The notes under the pieces are model-generated. The model had not been told where the DNA came from. It searched no databases and worked only from the letters and a program-made list of their open reading frames with translations. Shown piece after piece: positions 26,897 to 35,857 of a stretch of 64,000 nucleotides of DNA; the stretch's first letter is position 1; every line of letters starts with the position of its first letter. The translations under genes were made by a program, and so were the position numbers. Source of the DNA: Sphingomonas sp. Mn802worker (GTDB taxonomy: Bacteria; Pseudomonadota; Alphaproteobacteria; Sphingomonadales; Sphingomonadaceae); NCBI RefSeq assembly GCF_000382485.1, contig NZ_AORY01000015.1:169978-233977 (forward strand). The letters run 5' to 3'.

Positions 26897-28380
26897 GGGT
26901 GCCGCGCGGCGTGCTTGTCGTGCACCGGTGGCTCGGCGTTCTGGTCGGCGCGGTGATGACGATATGGTGCCTGTCGGGCTTCGTCATGATGTACGCCGAT
27001 TATCCGCGACTGACGGGTGAGGCGCAGCTGCGCGGGCTCGCGCCGGCGCGATCGCCCGACGCGGCGACGCTGGCGCGGGTGGAGCTGCGCGACGACGCGC
27101 GGCTCGCCTCGGTGCGGGTCGAGACGATGGCGGGGCGCGCGGTGCTGCGCGTCGTGCCGGCGGCGGTCGCCGAGCGGCGGATCGCGCAGCAGCGTGCCGC
27201 ACCCTCGACGGTCGATCTCGGCACCGGCAGGACGCTGACGACAGTCGGGCGCGCGGACGTACGCCGGGTCGCCGAGACGTTTGCGCGGGAAAGCGGGATC
27301 GCGGGAGGGGTGCGCAGCATCGCCGCCACCGGCATCGACCAATGGACGGTGCAGACGTTCCGCCGCAACCGGCCGCTGTACCGCGCCGATTTCGCCGATG
27401 CGGCGGGAACGACGATCTACATTTCGGGGCGTAGCGGCGAGGTCGTGCAGCACACGACGCGGCGGGAGCGGTTCTGGGGCTGGCTGGGTGCGGTGCCGCA
27501 CTGGCTCTACCCGACAATGCTGCGGCAGGATGGTGCGGCATGGGCGCAGGTGGTGATCTGGACCTCGCTGCTCGGTTGTTTCCTGACCGTGACGGGATTG
27601 TGGGTCGGCGTCGCACGGCTGCGCCGCGGGCGCGACGGGCGACTGGCGTCACCATACAAGCGGCTGTGGTGGTGGCATCATATGGCCGGGCTCTTCTTCG
27701 GCGTGCTGGTGCTGACCTGGGTAGCGAGCGGGTTGCTGTCGATGAACCCGTGGGGCTTGCTCGGCCGCGACGCGGGCGGTGCCGCGCGCGAACGCTTGTC
27801 GGGCGCGATGCGCTGGGGCGACGTGCGAGCGGCGATCGGTGCGATGACCGCGCTGCCGGCGGACACGCGCCGGATCGAGAGCGCGCCGCTGAATGGTCGG
27901 GTGTACCTGCTCTCGGTGGATCACGCCGGAGTCGCCACGCGCTTCGATGCGGCGGCGCAAGTCGCGGCGCTGCGGCGCGAGGACATCGTCGCGGCGTTGC
28001 GGCGCGGGCCCGCACTCGGCTCGTTGCGGCTGATCGCGGAGGAGGACAGCTATTACTACGGACACAAGCGCGCGGTGACGCTGCCGGTGTGGCGCGCGAT
28101 CCTGCGGGATGCCGAGACGACGCGGCTCTACATCGATCCGGAGACGGGCGCGCTGATCCAGGCGGCGAACCGCGATGCGCGGCTGTTCCGCTGGTTGCAG
28201 GACGGGGCGCACCGGCTCGACCTGCCGGGGTTGCGCGCCCGGCCATATTGGGACGTGATCGTGCTGGTGTTGCTGTCGGGCGTGACGATGGTGTGCGCGA
28301 CGGGGATGTGGATGGGGCTGCGCAAGGCGAAGCGCGACATGCGACGGTGGTTACGGTTGCGGCGCCGGCGGGTGGCGTAG
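26893..28380 (+). CDS. PepSY-associated transmembrane protein
   Basis: A 495-residue inner-membrane protein; TTG 26893 overlaps the btuB stop (TTGA), with a GTG 6 bases later as an alternative. Four membrane helices are visible: near residues 10-33, after a large periplasmic domain (about 205-230), about 255-280, and near the C-terminus (about 450-475). PepSY-type periplasmic segments lie between (for example YISGRSGEVVQHTTRRERFW and YIDPETGALIQ). His residues at helix ends (VHRWLG, WWWHHMAG) suggest heme or metal handling, as in PepSY reductases paired with TonB receptors. Co-transcription under the B12 riboswitch suggests a role in corrinoid uptake or reduction. Confidence 0.85.
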   Translation: MRVPRGVLVVHRWLGVLVGAVMTIWCLSGFVMMYADYPRLTGEAQLRGLAPARSPDAATLARVELRDDARLASVRVETMAGRAVLRVVPAAVAERRIAQQRAAPSTVDLGTGRTLTTVGRADVRRVAETFARESGIAGGVRSIAATGIDQWTVQTFRRNRPLYRADFADAAGTTIYISGRSGEVVQHTTRRERFWGWLGAVPHWLYPTMLRQDGAAWAQVVIWTSLLGCFLTVTGLWVGVARLRRGRDGRLASPYKRLWWWHHMAGLFFGVLVLTWVASGLLSMNPWGLLGRDAGGAARERLSGAMRWGDVRAAIGAMTALPADTRRIESAPLNGRVYLLSVDHAGVATRFDAAAQVAALRREDIVAALRRGPALGSLRLIAEEDSYYYGHKRAVTLPVWRAILRDAETTRLYIDPETGALIQAANRDARLFRWLQDGAHRLDLPGLRARPYWDVIVLVLLSGVTMVCATGMWMGLRKAKRDMRRWLRLRRRRVA

Positions 28381-28475
28381 CGACGACCGCGACGCGTGAC
28401 GGGTGCCGATCAGGCTGGCGGTCGGATCGTGCCGTCGGACGGGGACGGCCGAGCAGGGGCGGCGCGACAAAGTGC

Positions 28476-28504
28476 TTGACAGCGTGACGCTGTTTGAGTA
28501 CATA
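28476..28504 (+). promoter_or_regulatory. Sigma-70-type promoter
   Basis: TTGACA at 28476-28481 and TACATA at 28499-28504 are separated by exactly 17 bp, close to the consensus vegetative promoter. No open reading frame with a ribosome-binding site begins immediately downstream; a terminator-like hairpin does. Confidence 0.55.
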
Positions 28505-28510
28505 ACGTGA

Positions 28511-28585
28511 ACATCGAGATGATGCGACAGCGGGCCGGGCGGCGGGGTGACACACTCCACTGCGCCGGCCCGTTGTTGTTTGGTT
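28511..28585 (+). ncRNA. Candidate small RNA or attenuator (about 70 nt)
   Basis: Downstream of the promoter at 28476-28504, an expected transcript would enter a strong hairpin: CGGGCCGG (28531-28538) pairs with CCGGCCCG (28565-28572), and inside it GGGGTG (28544-28549) pairs with CACTCC (28553-28558). A U-rich tail (TTGTTGTTTGGTT) follows. This fits a short, independently terminated RNA, or a leader attenuator for the phage-like remnant downstream. No known RNA family is recognised. Confidence 0.38.
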
Positions 28586-28744
28586 AGCCTCGATATGCAT
28601 GGGAAGCGTGCCGGACGGCGGGGATGCGCGCGCGCAGGTGGGGGTCGGCAGCGGTGTGTATCTGAGACGGACCATCGATCGAGCCGATGTATGCGCGTCG
28701 AGCGAGCGGTGAATGCCGGCACGCATCTGACGTGCGAGGTTCAA

Positions 28745-29415
28745 CGTAGAAAAGGGGGGCGGCATGCGGCGCTGGGCGCGTTCGACGGTTTTGTCAGGTC
28801 GGGGGCGGTGATCGAAACCAAGGCGTTCACCGGGGTGACCGGGGATGCCGGCGGTTACGCGATCCCAAAGGAGATCGACGCGGTGATCGATGCGACGCTG
28901 AAGAGCGCCAGCCCGATCCGCGGAATCGCCAGCGTGGTGCAGGTGGGATCGGCCGGATATCGCAAGCTGGTGACGACGGGGGGCACGCCATCGGGCTGGG
29001 CGGCGGAGACCGATGCGCGGCCGGCGATGGCGACGCCGGTCTTCGCCGAGATCGCGCCGCCGATGGGCGAGCTGTTCGCCAACCCCTCGGCGAGCCAGGC
29101 GATGCTGGACGATGCATTGTTCGACGTCGAAAGCTGGCTGGCGGGCGAGATCGCAGCGGAGTTCGCCAAGGCGGAGGGCGCGGCGTTCGTGAACGGCAAC
29201 GGCGTCAATCGCCCGCGCGGGTTCCTGCAAGCCGCAACGAGCAATGCGGGCGATGCGACGCGCGCCTTCGGGACGCTGCAATATCTCGCTAGCGGGGCGG
29301 CGGGCGATTTCGGCAGCGGCGCGCCCGATCGGTTGATCGATCTGGTGCAGAGCCTGCGCAGCCCCTATCGGCAGGGTGCGTGCTGGGTGATGAACGCGTC
29401 GACGGCGGCGCGCAG
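28745..29415 (+). pseudogene. HK97-type major capsid protein fragment (gene transfer agent relic)
   Basis: The frame encodes the middle of an HK97-fold capsid protein as found in alphaproteobacterial gene transfer agents: ETKAFTGVTGDAGGYAIPKE, TLKSASPIRGIASVVQVGS, VTTGGTPSGWAAETDARP and RQGACWVMNASTAAR are characteristic. The N-terminal scaffold-like part is missing (similarity begins near AALGAFDGFVRSG), and the C-terminal third is lost where the sequence switches frame into a tail-protein segment near 29400-29415. A GTG at 28809 could start a product, but it would not assemble as a full capsid subunit. Confidence 0.78.
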
Positions 29416-30099
29416 GCAAGCGTGATCGAGGTGACGCTGCTGCACGACGGCATGGTGTTGCAGAGCGCGGATGCGTCGGGGCTGGCGCGTGGTGACAATC
29501 TGGCGCTGCTCGGCGACGAGGTGATCCAGTTCGCGCGCGCCGAGCAGGTCGCGTCGGCGCTGTGGCGGCTGTCCCGATTGACCCGCGGGGTCGGCGGCAG
29601 TCCGGCGCAGGCCCACGAGCCGGGTACGCGGTTCGTGCTGCTGGCGCGCGAGTCGCTGCTGGTGGTGGCAGACGGCGCGGTGCGACTCGGCGATCGCGTC
29701 CGGGTGAGCGCGCAGGGTGTCGGCGACAGGGACGAGCGGGCGGGTTCCGAAACTTTTCTGGACGGCCGCTCGGTCGCGCCGCTTGCCCCGGTTCACCTGC
29801 GCTGGACCGCGAGACCGGATGGCGGTGCGACCGTCAGCTGGACCAGACGCAGCCGGGTCGGCTGGCGCTGGAACGACGGCGAAGTGCCGTTAGGCGAGGA
29901 GCGCGAAACGTACCGCGTCGTCGTGTCGAGCAAGTTTGGGGAGCGCGTCGAGATGCTCGCCCAACCGGCGCTGACGATCACGCCGGCGGAGGTCGCGGGC
30001 GGGAACGTACGCGTCACGGTCGCGCAGGTCGGCACGTTCGCCACGTCCCGCATCGCCGTCATCGATCAGCCAACAGCGAAGGGAACAAATCATGAGTGA
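29400..30099 (+). pseudogene. C-terminal fragment of GTA large tail/host-specificity protein
   Basis: About 230 residues resembling the end of the large tail-fibre/hub protein of gene transfer agents (gp15-like): DGGAQASVIEVTLLHDGM, LARGDNLALLGDEVIQFARA and a fibronectin-like segment APVHLRWTARPDGGATVSWT. The first roughly thousand residues expected for this protein are absent because the capsid fragment abuts it. The downstream DUF2793 gene overlaps its end by 8 nt, the arrangement expected for an intact cluster end. Confidence 0.7.
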
Positions 30100-30589
30100 G
30101 GACGCGACGCCGCGCCTTGGTCTGCCAGTGTTGCATTTCGGCCAGGCGGCGAAAGAACAGACGCACAATGAAGCACTTGCGCTGCTCGACATCGTCGTGG
30201 CGGGTGTCGTCGAGGATGTCGGGGTCAACGTGCCGCCGGCTGATCCCGCAGTCGGGCAATGCTGGATCGTGGGCGACGAACCGGTCGCGGAATGGGCCGG
30301 CAATGCGCGCGCGATCGCGGGCTGGACCGATGGCGGGTGGCGTTTCGTACCGGCGACACCAGGGCTGTCGGTGTGGTGCACGCAGCGCGCGCGTCGCGTC
30401 GCGTTCGCCGGTGAATGGGAGGACGGCGTGGTTCGCGCGCGTCGCGTGATCGTCGACGGCATTCCCGTAATCGGTGCCCGCCAACCCGCGATTGTGGCAC
30501 CGGTGGCGGGCGCGACGATCGATGTCGAGGCGCGCGTCGCGGTCGACGCGATCCTGAACGCGATGCGGGCGCATGGGCTGATCGGCTGA
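30092..30589 (+). CDS. DUF2793 protein (GTA-associated)
   Basis: A 165-residue protein of the DUF2793 type, recognisable from LGLPVLHFGQAAKEQTHNEA near the N-terminus and ADPAVGQCWIVGD and AIAGWTDGGWRFV in the middle. In sphingomonads this family typically follows the large tail gene of the gene-transfer-agent cluster and may be a tail or fibre component. The reading frame is intact although its upstream partners are broken. It overlaps the tail fragment by 8 nt. Confidence 0.75.
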   Translation: MSEDATPRLGLPVLHFGQAAKEQTHNEALALLDIVVAGVVEDVGVNVPPADPAVGQCWIVGDEPVAEWAGNARAIAGWTDGGWRFVPATPGLSVWCTQRARRVAFAGEWEDGVVRARRVIVDGIPVIGARQPAIVAPVAGATIDVEARVAVDAILNAMRAHGLIG

Positions 30590-30703
30590 TCCAAAAGTGT
30601 GTTGTTCCTGCCACAGTCAGCTATTTTGATCGCTTGTGTGGAAACCAACGCTCGGATAGTGGGTTTGCGCTGTCCGTAGTGACACCAAGGAAAGGGGAAT
30701 AGT

Positions 30704-31831
30704 ATGCGGAAGCTTGCCATAACTGTGGCGCTCGCTTCGACCGCGCTCGCCTCGCCCGCACTGGCCCGCGACAAGGCGTGGTACGTGGGCGTTGAGGGCG
30801 GTGCGATGATCGTCGAAGACATCGACTACAACGTGAACGGCGGCGCCAACACGACGCTGACCGGTCAGACCACCATCGACCACAATTACGGTTACGACGT
30901 TGACGGCGTGATCGGTTACGATTTCGGCGCGTTCCGCCTCGAGACCGAGGTCGGTTATCGCTCGGCGACTGTTGACGCGATCCGTTCGTCGGGTCGTATC
31001 CCGGTCGGCCCGAACGCCGGTCAGTCGGTTCCGGCCGGCAGCTACGACTATGCAGGCGGCCGCAGCTCGGCGCTCAGCTTCATGGTCAATGGCCTGCTGG
31101 ACTTCGGTCCGGACGATGGCCTGCAGGGCTTCGTCGGCGGTGGTGCCGGTGTGGCACGCGTGAAGGGCAAGTACGCTCTGACCCGCAGCTACCGTCTGGT
31201 CGACGATTCGGACACCGTGTTCGCATGGCAGGCGCTGGCGGGTATCCGCGCTCCGCTGAGCGAGAACGTCGACGTCTCGCTGAAGTATCGCTTCTTCAAC
31301 GCGGACAGCGTCAACTTGGTTGATGCGCGCGGCAGCAACTACGACGGCCGGTTCCGTTCGCACAGCATCCTGGGCGGCGTGACCTACAACTTCGGTGAGC
31401 CGGCAGCACCGCCGCCGCCTCCCCCGCCGCCGCCGCCGCCTCCGCCCGAGCCGGCTCCGCCGCCTCCGCCGGAAGTGGTCTGCTCGCCTGGTCCGTTCAT
31501 CGTGTTCTTCGAGTGGGACAAGTCGGACGTCACGCCGGAAGCAGCGTCGATCCTCGACAACGCGGTCACCCAGTATCAGAACTGCAGCAACGCGCAGGTC
31601 ATGCTGGCTGGTTACACCGATACGTCGGGTTCCTCGCAGTACAACGTCGGCCTGTCGCAGCGCCGCGCGGACTCGGTGAAGGCCTACCTCGCGTCGAAGG
31701 GTGTTCCGGACGGCGTGATGACCACGGAAGCGTTCGGCGAAACCCGCCTGCGCGTCCAGACCGCCGACGGTGTGCGCGAAGTGCAGAACCGTCGCGTGGA
31801 GATCACCTACGGTCCGGGTTCGGGCCAGTAA
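30704..31831 (+). CDS. OmpA-family outer-membrane protein
   Basis: A 375-residue porin-like protein: signal peptide ending ASPALA, an eight-strand beta-barrel (about residues 25-230), a proline run of about 30 residues (positions 229-258, PPPP blocks with Glu/Ala), and a C-terminal peptidoglycan-binding OmpA domain (VFFEWDKSDVTPEA, LSQRRADSVKAYL, NRRVEI). Two Cys flank the domain start (VVCSPG, QNCSNA) and could form a disulfide. AAGGAAAGGGG precedes the ATG, and a strong terminator follows, so it is a single-gene unit; codon use is highly biased, as expected for an abundant protein. Confidence 0.95.
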   Translation: MRKLAITVALASTALASPALARDKAWYVGVEGGAMIVEDIDYNVNGGANTTLTGQTTIDHNYGYDVDGVIGYDFGAFRLETEVGYRSATVDAIRSSGRIPVGPNAGQSVPAGSYDYAGGRSSALSFMVNGLLDFGPDDGLQGFVGGGAGVARVKGKYALTRSYRLVDDSDTVFAWQALAGIRAPLSENVDVSLKYRFFNADSVNLVDARGSNYDGRFRSHSILGGVTYNFGEPAAPPPPPPPPPPPPPEPAPPPPPEVVCSPGPFIVFFEWDKSDVTPEAASILDNAVTQYQNCSNAQVMLAGYTDTSGSSQYNVGLSQRRADSVKAYLASKGVPDGVMTTEAFGETRLRVQTADGVREVQNRRVEITYGPGSGQ

Positions 31832-31860
31832 GTCGATCGTCACTGACGTACGAAAAGAGG

Positions 31861-31891
31861 GGAGGTCGGCGCATCGCCGGCCTCCTTTTTT
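31861..31891 (+). terminator. Intrinsic terminator after ompA-like gene
   Basis: GGAGGTCGGCG and CGCCGGCCTCC (31861-31885) form an 11-bp stem with one G-T pair and a CAT loop, followed directly by a run of seven T. Confidence 0.92.
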
Positions 31892-31978
31892 CGTTGTGAC
31901 TGAGGCAGGTCGGGCACTGCGCGAACGCCACCACACGCCCACTAGCGCTGTCGTTCATCCACGCGTAAGCGCGCGGGC

Positions 31979-33352
31979 ATGACGACGAAGACCGTTTCGG
32001 ACAGCAACGCAGCGGTCATCGGATCGCGCGACCAATTGATCCAACATTTCGCCTCGGGCGAGAAGCCGCAGAGCCGCTGGCGGATCGGCACCGAGCACGA
32101 GAAGTTCGTCTACGCGCGAAGCGATCACCATGCGCCGTCGTGGGATGAGCCGGCTGGCATCCGCGCGCTGCTGGGCGAGTTGGAGCAGCACGGCTGGCGT
32201 CCGGTCGAGGAGAACGGCAAGGTCATCGCGCTGACTGGCGCCGACGGATCGGTCAGCCTGGAGCCGGCGGGGCAGTTCGAGCTTTCGGGGGCGCCGCTCG
32301 AGCACCTGCACCAGACCTGCGCCGAAACGGGCCGCCACCTGGAGCAGGTGAAGGCAGCGGGCGAGAAGCTGGGAATCGGCTTCCTCGGGCTTGGCATGTG
32401 GCCTGACAAGACACGCGCCGAGCTGCCGATCATGCCGAAGGGTCGCTACGCGATCATGCTGCGCCATATGCCGCGCGTCGGCACGATGGGGCTCGACATG
32501 ATGCTGCGTACCTGCACGATCCAGGTGAATCTGGATTATGCCAGCGAAGCCGACATGGTGAAGAAGTTCCGCGTCGGTCTGGCGCTGCAACCGCTCGCCA
32601 CCGCGCTGTTCGCCAATTCACCGTTTACCGAAGGCAAGCCCAACGGGTTCCTCAGCTATCGCAGCCATATTTGGTCCGACACCGACCCGGCGCGGACGGG
32701 CATGCTGCCGTTCGTGTTCGAGGACGGGTTCGGCTACGAGCGCTATGCCGACTATATGCTCGATGTCCCGATGTACTTCGTCTACCGCGACGGGCAGTAC
32801 ATCGATGCGGCGGGGCTGAGCTTCCGCGACTTCCTGCGCGGCGAGCTGTCGGTGCTGCCGGGCGAGCGGCCGACGATCGAGGACTGGAACGACCATCTGT
32901 CGACCGCCTTCCCCGAGGTGCGGCTCAAGACCTTCCTGGAAATGCGTGGTGCCGACGGGGGGCCGTGGAACCGCATCTGTGCGCTGCCAGCGTTCTGGGT
33001 CGGCTTGCTGTACGACGACGCCGCGCTGGATGCGGCGTGGGATGTGGTCAAGGACTGGACGCTGGAGGAGCGGCAGGCGTTGCGGGACGCGGTGCCGGCG
33101 CAGGGGCTGTCGGCGCCGATAGCGGATGGCGGGCAGTTGCGTGACGTGGCCGGACGCGTGCTCGACATCGCACATGCCGGGTTGAAGGCACGCGCGCGGT
33201 TTAACGCGGCGGGTGACGACGAGACCGGCTTCCTCGACCCGCTGCGCGAGGTCGTGCGTAGCGGCAAGGTGCCCGCGGAGGTGCTGCTGGAGCGATATCA
33301 CGGCGCATGGAGCGGCGACGTGTCGAAGGTGTACGACGAGGCGAGCTTCTGA
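31979..33352 (+). CDS. gshA: Glutamate-cysteine ligase (plant/alphaproteobacterial type)
   Basis: A 457-residue enzyme joining glutamate and cysteine with ATP, the first step of glutathione synthesis. Family blocks include RWRIGTEHEKFVY near residue 34, SLEPAGQFELSGAP near 92, MPRVGTMGLDMMLRTCTIQVN near 163 (substrate site) and FLEMRGADGGPW near 320. Length matches the plant-type family rather than the E. coli type. It shows that the host makes glutathione, relevant when judging whether the inositol operon could be for a replacement thiol. Confidence 0.93.
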   Translation: MTTKTVSDSNAAVIGSRDQLIQHFASGEKPQSRWRIGTEHEKFVYARSDHHAPSWDEPAGIRALLGELEQHGWRPVEENGKVIALTGADGSVSLEPAGQFELSGAPLEHLHQTCAETGRHLEQVKAAGEKLGIGFLGLGMWPDKTRAELPIMPKGRYAIMLRHMPRVGTMGLDMMLRTCTIQVNLDYASEADMVKKFRVGLALQPLATALFANSPFTEGKPNGFLSYRSHIWSDTDPARTGMLPFVFEDGFGYERYADYMLDVPMYFVYRDGQYIDAAGLSFRDFLRGELSVLPGERPTIEDWNDHLSTAFPEVRLKTFLEMRGADGGPWNRICALPAFWVGLLYDDAALDAAWDVVKDWTLEERQALRDAVPAQGLSAPIADGGQLRDVAGRVLDIAHAGLKARARFNAAGDDETGFLDPLREVVRSGKVPAEVLLERYHGAWSGDVSKVYDEASF

Positions 33353-33383
33353 CGTCGGGACGGTCGTTCGGATGAGGACGCGC

Positions 33384-34703
33384 CTAGACTGGCGCGTGCT
33401 CTACCGGCGTGGCTGAGCTACCCCGCGCCCAGCGCAGGAAGCGCGGTACTGCACCGCGGCGGGCCATCCAGGCGTGATAGGCCTGGTAGTCGGGATCGAG
33501 TAGCAGGTGGCGCTCCTCGGTCTTCGCGCGCCAGAAATAGATGCCGCTGACCGCCGCCATCAGGATCGTCGCACGCACGGCGTCCGTCAGGCTGCCGGTG
33601 GTGAGGAACGGGATCGTCGATATCCACCAGAACAGGTTTTTCGACAGATACGCCGGGTGCCGCGACAGCGCATAGGGTCCGTGCGTCAGGATGCCGCGGT
33701 TGGTCAGGTTGGAAAATCGCAAACCAAAGGCGACGGTCGACCAGGCGTAGATGCCGGTCAGCACCACCAGCAATGCGCCGGTCGCCGCCAGCATCGTCGG
33801 ATGTCCCTGCATCCAGTGCGTCCAGTCGGCGGTGCCGGGGCGATAATCGAACGGCCGTCCGTCATCCATCATGATGAATGGCGGGTAGCAGATGAGCGCG
33901 GCGGTCCAGCCGGCCATGAACGGGTTGGCGGAGCGGATATGCGCGTCGAGCGGACGCATCGTCAGCAGGTAGCCGACGGTCGCGAAGGCGACATCGACCA
34001 CGAACATGAAGCTGATCAGCCAATTGGCGAGCGCGGTCGGCGAGCCGAGCAGGTTGGCGCCATCGGCGTCAACGAAATCGGCGAAGCCGGGCGGCACGAT
34101 CGCGAGCATGAAGGCGAGAAAGAACGCCTTCACGCCCCAGGCGCGTAGGTGCGCGTAGATCGCCTCGCGGTCGGCGACCGCGGTGCCGGTGATCCAGGCG
34201 CCGAGCGACCAGGCGCCGTCGCGCGCATCGACCAGATAACGGTCGAGCCACAACACATAAGGGATCGAGGCCGCGAGCAGCCACGGCGCGGCGCTCTCCA
34301 GGCACCACATCGCGAAACGGTAGTTACCGTCCCAGTAAAACCGCCCGGTCATGTAGATGAGCGCGATCCCGGCCCAGGTGATCCACAGCCCGGCAAGCTT
34401 CACCAGACTGACGTCGATCGTCTCGCGCAGCGGTTTGGCATGCGACCAGTCGATCCCGGTCGACGCGCGGCGGTGGACCTTGTCGACCAACAGCGACCAA
34501 AGGATCATCGGCACCGCGCAGGCCGCGACGTTCATCAGCGCAGCATAAGTGCCGTCCATGCCGAAGTGTCGCGCGACCACGATCCAGGCGATCAGCCCGG
34601 CGAGCCCCGCCATGCCGACGCCGTGGCTTACCGCGCTGGTAGGGCGAGGATCGACGCGTGCGGCACCCGCAAGGGCTGAGTCGTGGAACATGGCCGTCGA
34701 CAT
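33384..34703 (-). CDS. Isoprenylcysteine methyltransferase-like membrane protein
   Basis: A 439-residue polytopic membrane protein (start ATG 34703; an in-frame extension exists upstream). About 9-10 helices are visible. The C-terminal part carries the ICMT/phospholipid-methyltransferase signature GPYALSRHPAYLSKNLFWW followed by EERHLLLDPDYQAYHAW, which forms the SAM site in this fold. The N-terminal half is family-specific. Substrate unknown: a lipid or membrane-associated thiol or amine. Convergent with gshA. Confidence 0.75.
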   Translation of the reverse strand: MSTAMFHDSALAGAARVDPRPTSAVSHGVGMAGLAGLIAWIVVARHFGMDGTYAALMNVAACAVPMILWSLLVDKVHRRASTGIDWSHAKPLRETIDVSLVKLAGLWITWAGIALIYMTGRFYWDGNYRFAMWCLESAAPWLLAASIPYVLWLDRYLVDARDGAWSLGAWITGTAVADREAIYAHLRAWGVKAFFLAFMLAIVPPGFADFVDADGANLLGSPTALANWLISFMFVVDVAFATVGYLLTMRPLDAHIRSANPFMAGWTAALICYPPFIMMDDGRPFDYRPGTADWTHWMQGHPTMLAATGALLVVLTGIYAWSTVAFGLRFSNLTNRGILTHGPYALSRHPAYLSKNLFWWISTIPFLTTGSLTDAVRATILMAAVSGIYFWRAKTEERHLLLDPDYQAYHAWMARRGAVPRFLRWARGSSATPVEHAPV

Positions 34704-34750
34704 AGCCGTGCATTGGTAAGCGACACGTGAAGCACGCCAAACCACCACGC

Positions 34751-35380
34751 TCAGCCACCCGCCTGTTGCCATGCGAGGATGCGCGGATCGGGCGCGAGCA
34801 ACATCAGCACGTTGAGCGTCAGATTGTCGTGGATCGTGGCGAGCAGCAGCAGCTCAAGCGCGATCGCCACCGTGATGCCGGTCCACACCGGCAGGGAACG
34901 TGCGAGCAGGAGGCCTGCGATCATGCAGGCAATGTCGCCGCCGGAGTTGAGCACGCTGTCGCCGGTGTAGCCGAGTGCGGCGATGACGCTGCGGTAGCGC
35001 TCGATCACGGTGGGCGAGTTCTCCGCCACCTCCCATGCCGCTTCGATGACGACGGCCACGAGCAGGCGTGTGCGCCCGTCGACGCGGCGCAACAGCGACC
35101 AGCCGGTGGCGTCGAAGAGCAAACCGTGCACGACGTGTGTCGCGCTGTAGGGATCGAGCAGTTGCTGGCTGTTCTCGGGCGAGGCCACCTGACCATGCCA
35201 TAAAGCGATGCGCCCGCAGGTGCAGACCGCGCTGCGTCCCATCGCGAGCAGGACCACGGCCGCGAGCGCGATCACGCCAGCGATGGCCCAACATGTCTGC
35301 GCCGCGCCGTTCGTGCCTGATCCGCTCTCCCTGCGCGTCAGCGTAGCGCGCGGCGGCGCGAGGCGATATGCCGCAACCAT
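34751..35380 (-). CDS. UPF0314 / DUF2585 membrane protein
   Basis: A 209-residue inner-membrane protein of the DUF2585 family common in Rhizobiales and sphingomonads. Recognisable stretches are CTCGRIALWHG, NSQQLLDPYSATHVVHGLLF, and WEVAENSPTVIERYR with TGDSVLNSGGDI. Three to four helices are predicted by eye. Function unknown. Upstream of it on the other strand starts the ModE-type regulator; downstream, 47 bp separate it from the methyltransferase-like gene. Confidence 0.85.
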   Translation of the reverse strand: MVAAYRLAPPRATLTRRESGSGTNGAAQTCWAIAGVIALAAVVLLAMGRSAVCTCGRIALWHGQVASPENSQQLLDPYSATHVVHGLLFDATGWSLLRRVDGRTRLLVAVVIEAAWEVAENSPTVIERYRSVIAALGYTGDSVLNSGGDIACMIAGLLLARSLPVWTGITVAIALELLLLATIHDNLTLNVLMLLAPDPRILAWQQAGG

Positions 35381-35421
35381 GGCAGGGACACGCCCAGGTA
35401 CGCGATGGTGAGGATGCGAGG

Positions 35422-35796
35422 GTGAGATTGGGCGCGCTCAAGCTCAAGCTGCAGCTCGTCTGCGGCGACGGGTTCGCGATGGGGCCGGGCAAGGCCGACC
35501 TGCTGGAGGCGATCAATCGCGAGGGGTCGATCTCGGCGGCCGGACGCGCGCTTGGCATGAGTTACCGCCGCACCTGGTTGCTGGTCGACGAGATGAACCG
35601 TTGTTTCTCCGATCGGCTGGTCGAGGCGGCGGCGGGCGGCGGGCAGAACCGCGGCGCTCGGTTGACGGCGGACGGGCGTGCGGTGCTTGCCGCCTATCGT
35701 ACGCTGGAGGCAGAGGCGGCGGTGATCGCCGACAGCGAGGCGTATCACGCGCTGACCCGCACGTTGCTCGACGCACCGCAGCCGGCGCGAGCGTGA
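35422..35796 (+). CDS. ModE-type winged-helix regulator (N-terminal domain only)
   Basis: A 124-residue DNA-binding protein from GTG 35422. It matches the ModE N-terminal domain: KADLLEAINREGSISAAGRA, LGMSYRRTWLLVDEMN and a Gly-rich wing (GGGQNRGARLT). The molybdate-binding MOP domains are absent, as in many short alphaproteobacterial members, so the signal is unknown. Divergent from DUF2585 and 61 bp before the old-yellow-enzyme gene, which it may regulate. Confidence 0.85.
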   Translation: MRLGALKLKLQLVCGDGFAMGPGKADLLEAINREGSISAAGRALGMSYRRTWLLVDEMNRCFSDRLVEAAAGGGQNRGARLTADGRAVLAAYRTLEAEAAVIADSEAYHALTRTLLDAPQPARA

Positions 35797-35857
35797 GCAG
35801 GACGGCATCCCTTCCGCCATCGGCGCGTTGGGGCCGCTCACCGAGAGAAGTAGACTT

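Noticed and set aside
28547..28744. Upstream extension of the capsid frame as the true N-terminus
   Set aside because: This part is Arg/Cys-rich and shows no capsid similarity; homology begins only near 28745, so the N-terminal region is treated as lost.
26984..29419. 811-residue minus-strand open frame
   Set aside because: It runs antisense through btuB's partner PepSY gene and the capsid fragment. The protein is Arg/Ala/Pro/Ser-rich low-complexity sequence, typical of a shadow frame in GC-rich DNA.
31384..31569. Gly-rich minus-strand frame across the OmpA linker
   Set aside because: It is the complement of the proline-codon run in the ompA-like gene and has no start signal.
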